Of a DNA stretch of 46,695 nucleotides, positions 1 to 11,218 are shown piece after piece. The position numbers were made by a program, and so were the translations under genes. The stretch is from Pseudomonadota bacterium (GTDB lineage: Bacteria > Pseudomonadota > Gammaproteobacteria > Steroidobacterales > Steroidobacteraceae), in contig JAJZSQ010000013.1 of assembly GCA_021849615.1 (NCBI GenBank), positions 1 to 46,695 of the forward strand, read 5' to 3'. The first letter of the stretch is position 1; each line of letters begins with the position of its first letter. The notes beneath the pieces are model-generated. The model saw only the letters and a program-made list of their open reading frames with translations, made no database searches and was not told where the DNA came from.

Positions 1-233
1 AGCAGCAGCGCCCCGGCCGCCGCGGCCACGAGCACCCCGGCGGCGGGCACCCACAGGCGCCGCCCCGCCAGCGCCTCCCGCCACGCGCCGCGGTGCGCAC
101 CGGCTTGCAGCAGGGCCGCGTGGCGCGCCTGGGTCAGGCCCGAGCGCACGTGACCGCTGGTGGCATCCGCCTGCCGTTCGAGCAGCTCGCGCAACCGCCG
201 TTCAAATTCGGACGAATAATCCGCCACACTCAT
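1..233 (-). CDS. putative anti-sigma-type membrane protein, 5' part only
   Basis: The reading frame starts with ATG at 233 and runs off the left edge, so only about 77 residues are visible. The N-terminus is charged and Arg-rich, including RRLRELLERQ, and is followed near residues 60-77 by an Ala/Val/Leu-rich stretch that looks like the start of a transmembrane helix. Its ATG overlaps the TGA of the sigma factor gene (ATGA), so the two are almost certainly co-translated. A small single-pass membrane protein directly behind an ECF-like sigma gene is typically an anti-sigma or DUF3619-like partner. That role is inferred from position and architecture only, and the C-terminus is not available. 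The frame itself is well supported by the overlap; the function is tentative. Confidence 0.6.
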   Translation of the reverse strand, partial: MSVADYSSEFERRLRELLERQADATSGHVRSGLTQARHAALLQAGAHRGAWREALAGRRLWVPAAGVLVAAAAGALL

Positions 234-814
234 ATCAGTTCACTCAGTTCGGCGCGCAACGTGCGCAGCGCGCGGAAATAATGGGTCTTCACGCTGCCCT
301 GCGAACAGCCCATGGCGCGGGCCGTCTGCTCGACGTCCAGGCCCTCGAGCGTGCGCAGCAGGAACACTTGCTGCTGCCGGCGCGGCAGTGCGCCGACCGC
401 ACGTTCCAGCGCAGCGATGGCCTCGTCGAGTTCGAGCCGCCGCAGCGCCGGCAGCTCCGGACTCGGCGCTGCGGCGAGCGGGTCGACCGGTTCCTCGTCG
501 TCCGCCCCAAAAGGCAGCCACGCCATGATCCGCTCGCGCACGCTGCGCCGCCGCTGCATGTCGCGGATGCGATTCTCCAGAATGCGGTAAAAGAGCGGCT
601 TCCACTGCTCGGCCGGCCGATCCGCGTAAGCCCGGGCAAGCTGCAGCATCGCGTCTTGCACGGCGTCGAGCGCGTCCTGCTCGTGCCGCAGCGCCGCCTG
701 CGCGATCCGGAACGCCTTCAGCTCGACGCTCGCCAGAAACCGGCCGAGCGCGTGCTGTGTGGTCTGTGAATTCGAAGCTGAACGGTCCACGTCGCCGCGT
801 ACGGCAGCCGGCAT
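230..814 (-). CDS. RNA polymerase sigma factor, ECF type
   Basis: This is a small sigma70-family factor with only regions 2 and 4. Region 2 is a helical segment that includes ALDAVQDAMLQLARAY and the DMQRRR stretch. An Asp/Pro-rich linker follows. Region 4 carries a helix-turn-helix around LEGLDVEQTARAMGCSQGSV and the KTHYFRALRTLR recognition-helix region. The protein would bind core RNA polymerase and redirect it to a dedicated regulon. I place the start at ATG 814, because sigma homologues begin shortly before the RFLASVE segment. ATG 850 and ATG 934 are also in frame, but neither has a convincing ribosome binding site. The gene is translationally coupled to the downstream membrane protein and diverges from priA. 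Family assignment is secure; the regulon and inducing signal are unknown. Confidence 0.85.
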   Translation of the reverse strand: MPAAVRGDVDRSASNSQTTQHALGRFLASVELKAFRIAQAALRHEQDALDAVQDAMLQLARAYADRPAEQWKPLFYRILENRIRDMQRRRSVRERIMAWLPFGADDEEPVDPLAAAPSPELPALRRLELDEAIAALERAVGALPRRQQQVFLLRTLEGLDVEQTARAMGCSQGSVKTHYFRALRTLRAELSELI

Positions 815-939
815 GCTATAAGGCGAGGCGAGCGTAACAGAGTCTGCCATAGCCCGTATAACGCGGCCCCATCCTGTCGGTTGACGGCGACTGAGCGGGC
901 AACGGGCCGTCATCACCGCTGAAAATCCAAACACTTCGC

Positions 940-3138
<2,199 letters not shown>

Positions 3139-3182
3139 TCGGGTAGAATCCGCTGTTCTCCCCCGATGCGGACCCGATTTCC

Positions 3183-4937
3183 TTGAAGCAACAACTCGAG
3201 CAACTTCTCGCCAGCGCCCTGGAGAGCCTCGGCGGCGCGCTCGCCGCAGCCGCCACCACCGGCGCCGTGACCGTCGAACGCAGCCGCGATGCGCGGCACG
3301 GGGATTTTGCAACCAACATCGCGCTGCGCCTGGCGAAGGCTGCGCGCAGCAATCCGCGCGCCCTCGCCGAGCGCATCATCGCCGCGCTGCCACCGAGTCC
3401 CACGGTGCTGCGCACGGAAATCGCCGGCGCCGGGTTCATCAACTTCTTCCTCTCCCCGGCGGCGTACGCCGAGGAACTCGCCGCGATTCACGAGCACACC
3501 GAGCGCTACGGACACAGCACGCTCGGGCGCGGTGAGCGCGTGCTGCTGGAGTTCGTGTCGGCCAATCCGACCGGGCCGCTACACGTCGGACACGGCCGGC
3601 AAGCGGCCTACGGCGCAACGCTGGCGAACATCCTCGCGGCGAGCGGCTTCGAGGTGACGCGCGAGTATTACATCAACGACGCGGGGCGCCAGGTCGACAT
3701 TCTGGCCGTCAGCACGTGGGTGCGCTATCTCGAGGCCTGCGGTGAGTCGCTACCGTTTCCCGAGAATGGCTACCGCGGCGATTACGTGCGCGAGATCGCC
3801 GCGCAGCTGCGCTCGGCGGAGGGTGATGCGCTGCGCCGCGACGCGGCGAGCGTGCTCGCCGGCCTGCCGCCGGATGCACCCGAAGGGGACAAGGAGGCGT
3901 ACATCGATGCGCTGATCGGACGGGCCCGCGAGTTGATCGGCCCGGAAGGGTTCGCACGCGTGCTGGCTCTGTCGCTCGAGCGCATGCTGGCGGACATTCG
4001 CGAGGATCTGCAGCAGTTCGGTGTCCGTTTCGACCGCTGGTACTCGGAGCGCGAACTCGAGCACAGCGGTGCCATCGACCGTGCGCTCGCGCGACTCGAG
4101 CGCGACGGCCGGCTGTACCTCGAGCAGGGCGCGACCTGGTTCCGCGCCACGGAATTCGGCGACGAGAAGGATCGTGTGGTCGTGCGCGAGAACGGCCAGA
4201 AGACCTATTTTGCCTCCGACATCGCCTATCACCTCGAGAAGCGCGAGCGCGGCTTCGAGCGTCTGATCGATGTGTTGGGGGCCGATCACCACGGGTACGT
4301 GGCGCGCGTGCGCGCCGGACTCACCGCCATGGGCGAGCCCGGGGAGAGCCTCGAGGTGAACCTGATCCAGTTCGTCAGCCTGTTCCGTGGCGGTGAAAAG
4401 ATCCCCATGGGCAAGCGCGAAGCGCAGTTCGTGACGCTGCGCCAGCTGCGCGAGGAAGTCGGCAACGACGCCTGCCGGCTGTTCTACCTGATGCGCAGCC
4501 ACGATCAGCCGCTCGATTTCGACCTGGAGCTCGCCAAGTCGCGCACCAACGAAAATCCGGTGTATTACATCCAGTACGCGCACGCGCGGGTCGCGAGCGT
4601 GCTGAAGCAGATGGTCGCGCGCAATCTCGAGTTCGACCGCGCCGAGGGCCTCGCCCACACCGCGCTGCTCACGAGCGCGCACGAACAGGCCGCGCTCGCC
4701 TGCGTCACGCGCTTCCCGGAGGCGCTGGAGCAGGCCGCGGTGAATCGCGCCCCGCACGCGCTGGTGCATTACCTGCGGGAACTGGCCAACGCGCTGCACA
4801 CTTACTACAACGCCGAGCCGTTCCTGGTCGAGGACTCCAAGGTGCGCAATGCGCGCCTTGCGCTGGTGATCGGCGTGCAGCAGGTGCTGCGCAATGGTCT
4901 CGGTCTGCTCGGCGTGAGCGCGCCCGAGAGCATGTGA
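3183..4937 (+). CDS. argS: arginyl-tRNA synthetase
   Basis: This class I synthetase charges tRNA-Arg with arginine in the cytosol. The 584 residues show the Arg-tRNA-synthetase N-terminal additional domain (residues about 1-90), then the catalytic Rossmann domain with the HIGH-type signature TGPLHVGHG (His134 and His137). The KMSKS region is degenerate (IPMGKREAQFVTLRQL), which is common in ArgRS, and is followed by the NDACRLFYLMRSHDQPLDFD stretch. The C-terminus is the helical anticodon-binding DALR domain. The start is TTG at 3183: the protein begins MKQQLEQLL, as in other ArgRS, and no in-frame ATG or GTG fits. A TAGAAT box at 3144-3149 could be a -10 element, but its -35 is weak. The gene ends 4 bases before the SPOR gene, so the two are probably co-transcribed. 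Confidence 0.96.
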   Translation: MKQQLEQLLASALESLGGALAAAATTGAVTVERSRDARHGDFATNIALRLAKAARSNPRALAERIIAALPPSPTVLRTEIAGAGFINFFLSPAAYAEELAAIHEHTERYGHSTLGRGERVLLEFVSANPTGPLHVGHGRQAAYGATLANILAASGFEVTREYYINDAGRQVDILAVSTWVRYLEACGESLPFPENGYRGDYVREIAAQLRSAEGDALRRDAASVLAGLPPDAPEGDKEAYIDALIGRARELIGPEGFARVLALSLERMLADIREDLQQFGVRFDRWYSERELEHSGAIDRALARLERDGRLYLEQGATWFRATEFGDEKDRVVVRENGQKTYFASDIAYHLEKRERGFERLIDVLGADHHGYVARVRAGLTAMGEPGESLEVNLIQFVSLFRGGEKIPMGKREAQFVTLRQLREEVGNDACRLFYLMRSHDQPLDFDLELAKSRTNENPVYYIQYAHARVASVLKQMVARNLEFDRAEGLAHTALLTSAHEQAALACVTRFPEALEQAAVNRAPHALVHYLRELANALHTYYNAEPFLVEDSKVRNARLALVIGVQQVLRNGLGLLGVSAPESM

Positions 4938-4941
4938 GCCG

Positions 4942-5649
4942 ATGTCGCAGCTCACCACCCGGGATTACAAGGGCGGCGGACGCCGCGAGGGAGGCCCGAG
5001 CGGCGGCCTGAAGGAATTTCTCCTCGGCGCTCTGGCCGGCGCGCTGCTCGCAGGCGTCGGCACCGCGCTCGTGATGCATCACGCGTACCGCGCGCGCCGC
5101 GCCTGCGGCGCGCGCGCCGCGTCGCCCTCGGCCGCCTCACCGCCTGCGGCGGCCCCGCCCGCCCCGGCACCGGTCCGCACCGCACCGCAGGCGGCTCCCG
5201 GCACGACGCCCGCGCCGCGCACGGCTGCCGCGCCGCAGGTCGTTCGGCGCACCGCGCCGTCCGCCCGCACTCGCAGCTCGGTGCACGCTCAGAGCGCCCC
5301 GGCGCAGCCCCAGTATGATTTCTACCAGATGCTGCCGAACCTCAAGGTGACCGTCCCGCGGCCGAGCGCTCCGGGCGCGCATGCCGCCGGGGTGCGCGGG
5401 CCGGGTGCCTACGGCGGCTACGTCCTGCAGGTCGGTTCCTACAGCAACGCCGCGCAAGCCGAACGCATTATCTCCGAGCTCGACAGCGTCGGGATCATCG
5501 CGCACGTCGACACCGTGCAGAGCCGCGGCGTCACGCTGCACCGGGTGCGCGTCGGTCCGATCACCGAGGCATCCGAGCTGGCGCGCATCCGCGGCACGCT
5601 GCATGCGTTGCGCCTGCCGGCGATCGTGATTCCCGGCGCCGTACACTGA
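4942..5649 (+). CDS. SPOR-domain membrane protein (FtsN-like)
   Basis: This 235-residue protein has a short basic cytoplasmic N-terminus and one transmembrane helix at about residues 27-47 (LLGALAGALLAGVGTALVM). A long Ala/Pro-rich periplasmic linker follows, and a C-terminal SPOR domain starts near residue 155 (YVLQVGSYSNAAQAERI) and ends in RVRVGPI. SPOR domains bind denuded glycan strands at the division septum. The same design and the position directly behind argS match the cell-division-associated SPOR proteins (FtsN/DedD type) of many proteobacteria. Whether it is the essential FtsN is not clear, because the short FtsN activation motif is not obvious to me. It is 4 bases downstream of argS and converges on ntrX with 13 bases between the stop codons. 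Confidence 0.85.
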   Translation: MSQLTTRDYKGGGRREGGPSGGLKEFLLGALAGALLAGVGTALVMHHAYRARRACGARAASPSAASPPAAAPPAPAPVRTAPQAAPGTTPAPRTAAAPQVVRRTAPSARTRSSVHAQSAPAQPQYDFYQMLPNLKVTVPRPSAPGAHAAGVRGPGAYGGYVLQVGSYSNAAQAERIISELDSVGIIAHVDTVQSRGVTLHRVRVGPITEASELARIRGTLHALRLPAIVIPGAVH

Positions 5650-5662
5650 GGCGCCTGCCGGC

Positions 5663-7024
5663 TCAATCCTCAGCGATCGAGCGGAAGTCCAGGCCCAGGG
5701 AGCGCAGCTTGCGGTACAGGTGAGTGCGCTCCATGCCGACCCGCTTGGCGAGCTGTCCGACCTTGCCGTTGCACAGCAGCAGCTGCTGCTGCAGGTAGGC
5801 GCGCTCGAACTGCTCGCGCGCCTCGCGCAGCGGCAGCGCCAGCAGGTCCTGCTTGACCAGCGGCTCGCCCGCCGGCGCCTGCACGGCGAGCTCGCGCTCG
5901 ACCTCCTCCAGCCCGATTTCCTCACCGCCGCCCTGGATCAGCAGGCGGTGCACGAGGTTCTTCAGCTCCCGCACGTTGTCCGGCCACGGATAGTTGCGCA
6001 GCCGGTTCTGCGCCGCGACGCTGAAGTGGCGCAGCGGCAGCCCCTCGGAATCGACCAGCCGGTCGACGTGGTAGCGCAGCAGCTCCGGCACATCCTCGGC
6101 GTAATCGCGCAGCGGCGGAACGCGCACGATCAGCGTATTGAGGTGCCCGAGCAGATCGCGCCGCAAGGCCTCACCGGCGCGGTTCTCCACGCCCGGCTGC
6201 GCCGAGGAGACCAGCCGGGCACGCAGCTCGAGCGGCTCGCCACCGCCGACGGGCGTGAAGCGGCCGGACTCGAGCGCCCCGACCATCAGCCGCTGGGCGG
6301 CCGCGGGCAGATCCTCCAGCTCCTGGATGAACAGCGTTCCATCGGCGGCCTGCTCGAGCAGCCCCGGCCGGCGCACACCGGAGTCGATCGAGCCGAACAG
6401 CCGGCTCTCGGCGTCCGCGTCGCGCACGCTGCTCGCCACCAACGTCATGAACGGCGCGCCGGCGCGTGGACTGCGGCTGTGCAGGTAGCGGGCGAACAGC
6501 TCGCGCCCCGAGCCGGGCTCGCCGATCAGCAGCACCGGGGAGGTGTGCGTGGCGATCTGCTGCAGCTCGGCGCGCAGCTGCTGCATCAGCTTGCTCTTGC
6601 CGGCCGGCATCATCAGCGCCGGAACGAACAGTTTGCCCGCCTGGCGCTTGCGCCGGCCGGCATCGAGCGCCCGCTCGACGGTGCGCAGCAGTTTCGCGAG
6701 CGAGAGCGGCTTCTCGACGAAATCGAAGGCACCGAGGCGCGTCGCCTCGACGGCGGTCTCGACCGTGCCGTGGCCCGACATCATCACCACCGGGCAGCCG
6801 TCCGCGGCCGATGTGGACCATTCGCGCAGCAGCGTGATGCCGTCGACGTCCGGCATCCAGATATCGAGCAGCACCAAGTCGGGCATCTGGCGGGCACGCG
6901 CGGTCCGCGCCTGGGCGGCGTTGGCGGCGACTTCCACCGAGTAGCCTTCCTCGGAGAGGATCTCCTTCAGCAGACCGCGAATATCCGCCTCGTCATCGAC
7001 CACCAGTATGTGTGCCGCACTCAT
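5663..7024 (-). CDS. ntrX: NtrX-family response regulator with degenerate AAA+ domain
   Basis: This is the response-regulator partner of NtrY. The 453 residues comprise a receiver (1-120) with acidic pair Asp10/Asp11, phospho-acceptor Asp54 in LLDIWMP, a Ser in MMSGHG and a Lys in VEKPL. A central AAA+ domain (about 140-365) and a C-terminal Fis-type helix-turn-helix with RVGMERTHLYRKLRSLGL follow. The central domain is unusual. Walker A reads GEPGSGRE, with Arg174 in place of the invariant Lys. Walker B reads FIQELEDL, with Gln234 where Asp is normal. No GAFTGA sigma54-contact loop exists between LFGSIDSG and RRPGLLEQ. It therefore probably does not act as a conventional sigma54 activator. 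Its ATG overlaps the ntrY stop. NtrX is the best name because of the pairing and neighbourhood; its targets are unknown. Confidence 0.9.
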   Translation of the reverse strand: MSAAHILVVDDEADIRGLLKEILSEEGYSVEVAANAAQARTARARQMPDLVLLDIWMPDVDGITLLREWSTSAADGCPVVMMSGHGTVETAVEATRLGAFDFVEKPLSLAKLLRTVERALDAGRRKRQAGKLFVPALMMPAGKSKLMQQLRAELQQIATHTSPVLLIGEPGSGRELFARYLHSRSPRAGAPFMTLVASSVRDADAESRLFGSIDSGVRRPGLLEQAADGTLFIQELEDLPAAAQRLMVGALESGRFTPVGGGEPLELRARLVSSAQPGVENRAGEALRRDLLGHLNTLIVRVPPLRDYAEDVPELLRYHVDRLVDSEGLPLRHFSVAAQNRLRNYPWPDNVRELKNLVHRLLIQGGGEEIGLEEVERELAVQAPAGEPLVKQDLLALPLREAREQFERAYLQQQLLLCNGKVGQLAKRVGMERTHLYRKLRSLGLDFRSIAED

Positions 7025-9258
7025 GCTTGTTCGCTCCGCAGTGTCTGTCTTTTCTTATGTACCCCGAGGCGCTTGCCGAACGCCACCGGCAGCGCGATCC
7101 GGATCCGCGCACCGCCCTCCGGCCGGTTGTCCGCGTCGATCCGGCCCCCATGCTCCTCGACGATCTTCTTCACGATGGCCAGACCCAGACCGGTCCCCTT
7201 GGGCTTGCTGGTGACGTACGGATCGAAGATCCGCCCGAGCAGGTCCGCTTGGAACCCCGGCCCATTGTCACACACGCTCATGACGGCGAAAGCAGCATCG
7301 TCGTCGCCCTCGAGCCGGGTACTGATCTGCAGCTGCGGTGCGGGCTGGCCGGCCAGCGCCTCGAGCGCATTGATCAGCAAGTTGTTCAGGATCTGGCGGA
7401 CCCGACCCCGGTCGGCCTCGATGGCCTTCAGGCCCGCATCCAAGTCGAGCTCGATGCTCGCGCGCGGATCGTGCGAGCGGTACAGGTCGGCCACTTCGGT
7501 GATCAGCTGGTTCAGGCTGAAGCGGCTGACGTGCATGTCCGGGGCCCGGGCGTACTCGCTGAACGCGTTGACCATCTGCAGCATGCTCTCGACCTGTTGC
7601 ACGATGGTGTGGGTCGAGCGCTCGAGGAACTCCGCCTCGGGCGGCGCGAGGATGGGCAGCAGCCGGCGCCGGACCCGCTCGGCGGACAGCTGGATCGGCG
7701 TGAGCGGATTCTTAATCTCATGCGCCAGGCGCCGTGCCACCTCGCCCCAGGCGGCATCGCGCTGCGCCTCGAGCAGCGCCGTGATGTCATCGAACACGAT
7801 GACATAGCCCATGTCGCCACTCTCCCCCGGCAGAGGGGTACAGGCGCACATCAGGGTCATCATGCGGCCTGGCTTGCCGAGGTCGATCTGTTCGCGCCAC
7901 TCCTCGCGGCCACGCGCGAAACGCACCGCCAAGGCTGCGACGAACTGGCCCAGCCGCTCGTTGCCGGCGGCCAGGTCCGGCAGCGCCCGCCCGGTGGCGG
8001 CCGAGAAGTCAGTGCCGAGAATGCCGGCGGCGGCCCGGTTGGCCATGCGCACCACCAGGTTGCGATCGACCGCGAGCACGCCGGTCGAGAGCCGCGCCAG
8101 GATGATCGCCAGGCGCTCGCGCTCGCGCTCGACCGCCTGCTGGCTGCGGGTCGCCTCATCGTGCGCGCGCCGCAAGCGCTTGGTCATGTCGTTGAACGAG
8201 TGCACCAGGTAGCCCATCTCGTCACGCGAGGGCAGCGCGAGCCGGGTGGCGAAATCGCCCTTGCCCACCGCTCGGGTGCCGGCAATGAGGTCCTGCACCG
8301 GGCGCGCGAGCCGCTCGGCGGAGATGATCGCGCCATGAATCGCCGCGAGCATCGCCAGCAGCAGCACCAGGGTGAGCGTCAGCGTGAAGCTGTATTTCAG
8401 CGGCTCGCGCAGCGCCGCGAGGTTGCCGTAGCGCGAATAGGAGCGCTGCACCGCGTTCGAGAGCGCCGAGAGCTGCGCCGGCACGGGGTAGACCGCCATC
8501 AGATAGCGCAGTCCGGCGGCGTCGGAGGATTCTGCGAGCGGCACGCCGATGCGGATCACGAACCGCCCGTTCGCCTGCGGCTCGAGGCTCACGTAGGTCT
8601 GCCGGTCGCTCACCGTGCGCACCAGGGAGGTCGGCGGGGCGAGCGGCACATCGGCGAGCGGATTGCGCAGACTCGCGGCGAGGATCCGCTCATTCGCCCC
8701 GTACAACACGATCTCGCGCGCCGAGTCGGCGCGGCGCGCCTGATCGAGCTGCCCCTGGACGCGCAGCACCGAGTGCCCGATGAGGGAGCGGGCCAGCACG
8801 GTCGTGCGGCGCGCCTCGGCCTGCACGCGCAGATCGAGTGCCGAGCGCGACAGCACGAGGGCGTCCTTCAGGCCCTGACGCACCTCCACCCGAAACCAAC
8901 TGTCAATGCCGCGGTTGAGAAACTGCAGCGAGGAGAAGTACACGATCAGCAGCGGTGCGATCACCAGCGCCCCGAAGATCGTCACCGTGCGCGCCGTGAG
9001 GCGCGAGCCGGGCACGTGGTTGCGGTAGTCGCGCACCAGCTGCCAGATCCGCCGCATGAGCAGCACGATCAGCGCCAGCACGCCGATGACGTTGAGCAGC
9101 ACGATCCAGGGCCGCAGCCGGCCGAACTCCGAGGAGTTCTGCGCGCTCTTGGCGAGCAGCAGCAGCGCCGCCAGCCCGATCAGACTCCACAGCGCGACGG
9201 CGGCGAGGGCGCGCGCGCGTCCCCACCGCGAGGGCGTGTTCACACCGGCAGGGACCAT
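7021..9258 (-). CDS. ntrY: NtrY-family sensor histidine kinase
   Basis: This is a 745-residue membrane histidine kinase. The N-terminus has several transmembrane helices (residues about 18-37, 48-68 and 85-107), then an extracytoplasmic region and a further helix near 285-310. After these come a HAMP linker (SAERLARPVQDLIAG), a PAS domain (RNLVVRMANRAAAGILG), the dimerisation/phospho-acceptor domain with RRLAHEIKNPLTP (His513), and the ATPase domain with N box NNLLINALEAL and G boxes CDNGPGF and GTGLGLAIVKKI. All kinase signatures are intact, in contrast to its degenerate partner NtrX. It overlaps the DUF4390 gene by 19 bases at its 5' end and ntrX by 4 at its 3' end. NtrYX systems are linked to nitrogen, redox and envelope control in proteobacteria; the signal here is unknown. 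Confidence 0.93.
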   Translation of the reverse strand: MVPAGVNTPSRWGRARALAAVALWSLIGLAALLLLAKSAQNSSEFGRLRPWIVLLNVIGVLALIVLLMRRIWQLVRDYRNHVPGSRLTARTVTIFGALVIAPLLIVYFSSLQFLNRGIDSWFRVEVRQGLKDALVLSRSALDLRVQAEARRTTVLARSLIGHSVLRVQGQLDQARRADSAREIVLYGANERILAASLRNPLADVPLAPPTSLVRTVSDRQTYVSLEPQANGRFVIRIGVPLAESSDAAGLRYLMAVYPVPAQLSALSNAVQRSYSRYGNLAALREPLKYSFTLTLTLVLLLAMLAAIHGAIISAERLARPVQDLIAGTRAVGKGDFATRLALPSRDEMGYLVHSFNDMTKRLRRAHDEATRSQQAVERERERLAIILARLSTGVLAVDRNLVVRMANRAAAGILGTDFSAATGRALPDLAAGNERLGQFVAALAVRFARGREEWREQIDLGKPGRMMTLMCACTPLPGESGDMGYVIVFDDITALLEAQRDAAWGEVARRLAHEIKNPLTPIQLSAERVRRRLLPILAPPEAEFLERSTHTIVQQVESMLQMVNAFSEYARAPDMHVSRFSLNQLITEVADLYRSHDPRASIELDLDAGLKAIEADRGRVRQILNNLLINALEALAGQPAPQLQISTRLEGDDDAAFAVMSVCDNGPGFQADLLGRIFDPYVTSKPKGTGLGLAIVKKIVEEHGGRIDADNRPEGGARIRIALPVAFGKRLGVHKKRQTLRSEQA

Positions 9259-9806
9259 GAGTACCAGGGGCTCTCGCGCTGCCAGTCGTCCGTCCAGAAC
9301 AGCAGCGCACGCAGTGAGGCCGGCAGCGTGCCGCGGCGCACACCGGCGCGCACGCTGATGACGTAACGCCCGCCGTGCAACTGCGACTCGACCAGCACCG
9401 GCCAGTCATGCACGTGCTCCATGTAGTGCAGCGCCTTGTCCACGGAGGCGAAGCTGCGCTCTGCGCCGCTTTGCGCATCGCGCACCACGTAGCGGCGGGT
9501 GACCACGTGGTAGGCGAGCTGGCGGCGCAGCGTGACGTCGATGACGGTGTCGTTGAACCAGTAGTGCCGCACCTCCTCGATGCGGGTCTCGACGTCGAAA
9601 CTCAGCGTCACCCCGTTCTGCAGCGCCTTGAGAATGGTGGGATTCAGCGGATACGCGACGCGCGCGTTCAGCTCGATGACGCCGTGATCGAAGTTGACGT
9701 ACGCCGAGCGCACCGCAAGTGCGCCGTCGAGCGCGCTGGCGAACGCCACGGTGCGCAGCAGCGCCCAGGCCAGCACCGCGAGCAGCATGCCGGCCGAGCG
9801 GTGCAC
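9240..9806 (-). CDS. DUF4390 family secreted protein
   Basis: This is a predicted exported protein of about 188 residues. An N-terminal hydrophobic segment (LLAVLAWALLRTVAFASA) looks like a signal peptide. The mature part is rich in beta-strand-like sequence (GALAVRSAYVNFDHGVIELN, then ATLSFDVE-like segments) and ends in an aromatic motif (WQRESPWYSWSL). This pattern and its place between rsmB and ntrY match the DUF4390 family, which has no established biochemical role. I chose GTG 9806 because it supplies a basic n-region before the hydrophobic core. ATG 9788 is the alternative, and neither has a strong ribosome binding site. The 3' end overlaps ntrY by 19 bases, so expression is likely coupled to the sensor kinase. 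The conserved order rsmB-DUF4390-ntrY-ntrX suggests a functional link to NtrY sensing, but that is inference. Confidence 0.82.
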   Translation of the reverse strand: MHRSAGMLLAVLAWALLRTVAFASALDGALAVRSAYVNFDHGVIELNARVAYPLNPTILKALQNGVTLSFDVETRIEEVRHYWFNDTVIDVTLRRQLAYHVVTRRYVVRDAQSGAERSFASVDKALHYMEHVHDWPVLVESQLHGGRYVISVRAGVRRGTLPASLRALLFWTDDWQRESPWYSWSLPV

Positions 9807-9877
9807 GCCGCGCGGCGCAATTCGTGGCCTCGATGCAACGACCGAACGCGTAAATCCCCCGATGTCTCTAGACCGTC

Positions 9878-11218
9878 TCACGTTTCCGACGTTGTCTTTT
9901 CGACACAAGCATAATAGAAGCCGTCGGTTTGCGCCGCTCCTGCGCACAGCAACTGCACGCCGTGAACGCCCGCCACCGCACCGGCCGGAAACGCCTCCGG
10001 CGGCAGCGGCACGAACTGGGCCGAGGGCTCGGCAGCCCGCAGGCGCCCGATGACCGCCTCGTTCTCCGCCGGCAGCACCGAGCAGGTCGAATACAGCAGC
10101 CGCCCACCCGGGGCGAGCAGGGCGAAGGCCGCCCGGAGAATCTCCAGCTGCGTCACGGCAAACGCGGCGATGTCCTCGGGCCGGCGCAGCAGCTTGATGT
10201 CCGGATGGCGCCGGATCACCCCGGTGCCCGAGCACGGCGCATCCACCAGGATGCGCTCGAAGGCGCGGCCGTCCCAGAAGGCGTGCGGATCGCGCACGTC
10301 GGCGGCAACCAGACGGGCCTCCAGGCGCAGCCGCTGAAGCGTCTCGGCAATGCGTCCGAGCCGGGCAGGGTCGATGTCCACTGCCGTTACCTCGAGCTGT
10401 GCAGTGCGCTCGAGCAGGTGGGCAGTCTTGCTGCCCGGAGCGGCGCAGGCGTCGAGCACCCGCATGCCCGGCGCCGCCGCGAGCAGCGGCGCCGCCAGCT
10501 GCGCTCCGGCGTCCTGGACCGAGACCCAGCCGTCGGCGAACCCCGGCAGGTCCGCGACCGGCACCGGCGGATCGATCCGCACGGCGGTGGCGGCGGCCGC
10601 GCCGCCGGCGGCATCGAGCCGCCGCCCGGCGAGCCCGGCGGCGGCGAGCACCTCGAGGTAATGCTCCGCGCTGCAGCGCTCGGGATTCAGGCGCACGGTG
10701 AGCGGTGGATGGGCATTGTTCGCCTCGAGCACCGCCGCGACCTGTTGCGGCCAGGCCGCCTGCAGCGCCTCGAACAGCCAGCGCGGGTGGGCGCTGCGGC
10801 GCGCCGGATCCGCATCGACGCGTGCGAAGATCCGTTCCCGCTCCGTCACCAGCCGGCGCAGCACGGCGTTCACCAGGCCGGCCGCGGCCCCCTCGCGCAA
10901 CAGCCGGACCGCATCGACCGCGCCGTTGACGGTCAGTTGCGGCGCATTGCGTGAGTATTCGATCTGGTGCGCCGCGCACAGCAGCAGCGCGAGCACCTCG
11001 CGCTCGATCGCTGCCGGACGCTTCAGCAAGCCCTCGAGCGCAGGTTTCAGGCGCCAGTACCAGCGCACCGTGCCGAGCGCGATAGCCCTGACCGCCGCGC
11101 GGCGCGGGCTCTCATCGTAGGCCGCGAGCGCCACGTCGGCGGACTGGCCACCGAGCACGGCGCCGACCGCGCGGGCCGCATCGGCGAGCACATGGGAGGT
11201 CGAATGCGGGGGCGTCAC
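9878..11218 (-). CDS. rsmB: 16S rRNA (cytosine967-C5)-methyltransferase
   Basis: RsmB methylates C967 of 16S rRNA using S-adenosylmethionine. The 446-residue protein has an N-terminal NusB-like RNA-binding domain (about 1-140, including LTVNGAVDAVRLL). The C-terminal Rossmann methyltransferase domain has motif I VLDACAAPGSKTAHLLE, the DAPCSGTG motif (Cys329) and the YSTCSV motif with the catalytic nucleophile Cys379. Both cysteines of the RNA m5C mechanism are present. The start is GTG at 11218, overlapping the fmt TGA as GTGA. The upstream frame stays open through fmt on the same strand, which is only a high-GC artefact. The fmt-rsmB coupling is the classic enterobacterial and gammaproteobacterial arrangement. 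Confidence 0.95.
   Translation of the reverse strand: MTPPHSTSHVLADAARAVGAVLGGQSADVALAAYDESPRRAAVRAIALGTVRWYWRLKPALEGLLKRPAAIEREVLALLLCAAHQIEYSRNAPQLTVNGAVDAVRLLREGAAAGLVNAVLRRLVTERERIFARVDADPARRSAHPRWLFEALQAAWPQQVAAVLEANNAHPPLTVRLNPERCSAEHYLEVLAAAGLAGRRLDAAGGAAAATAVRIDPPVPVADLPGFADGWVSVQDAGAQLAAPLLAAAPGMRVLDACAAPGSKTAHLLERTAQLEVTAVDIDPARLGRIAETLQRLRLEARLVAADVRDPHAFWDGRAFERILVDAPCSGTGVIRRHPDIKLLRRPEDIAAFAVTQLEILRAAFALLAPGGRLLYSTCSVLPAENEAVIGRLRAAEPSAQFVPLPPEAFPAGAVAGVHGVQLLCAGAAQTDGFYYACVEKTTSET

Noticed and set aside
881-886. TTGACG ahead of priA as a promoter
   Set aside because: No recognisable -10 at proper spacing.
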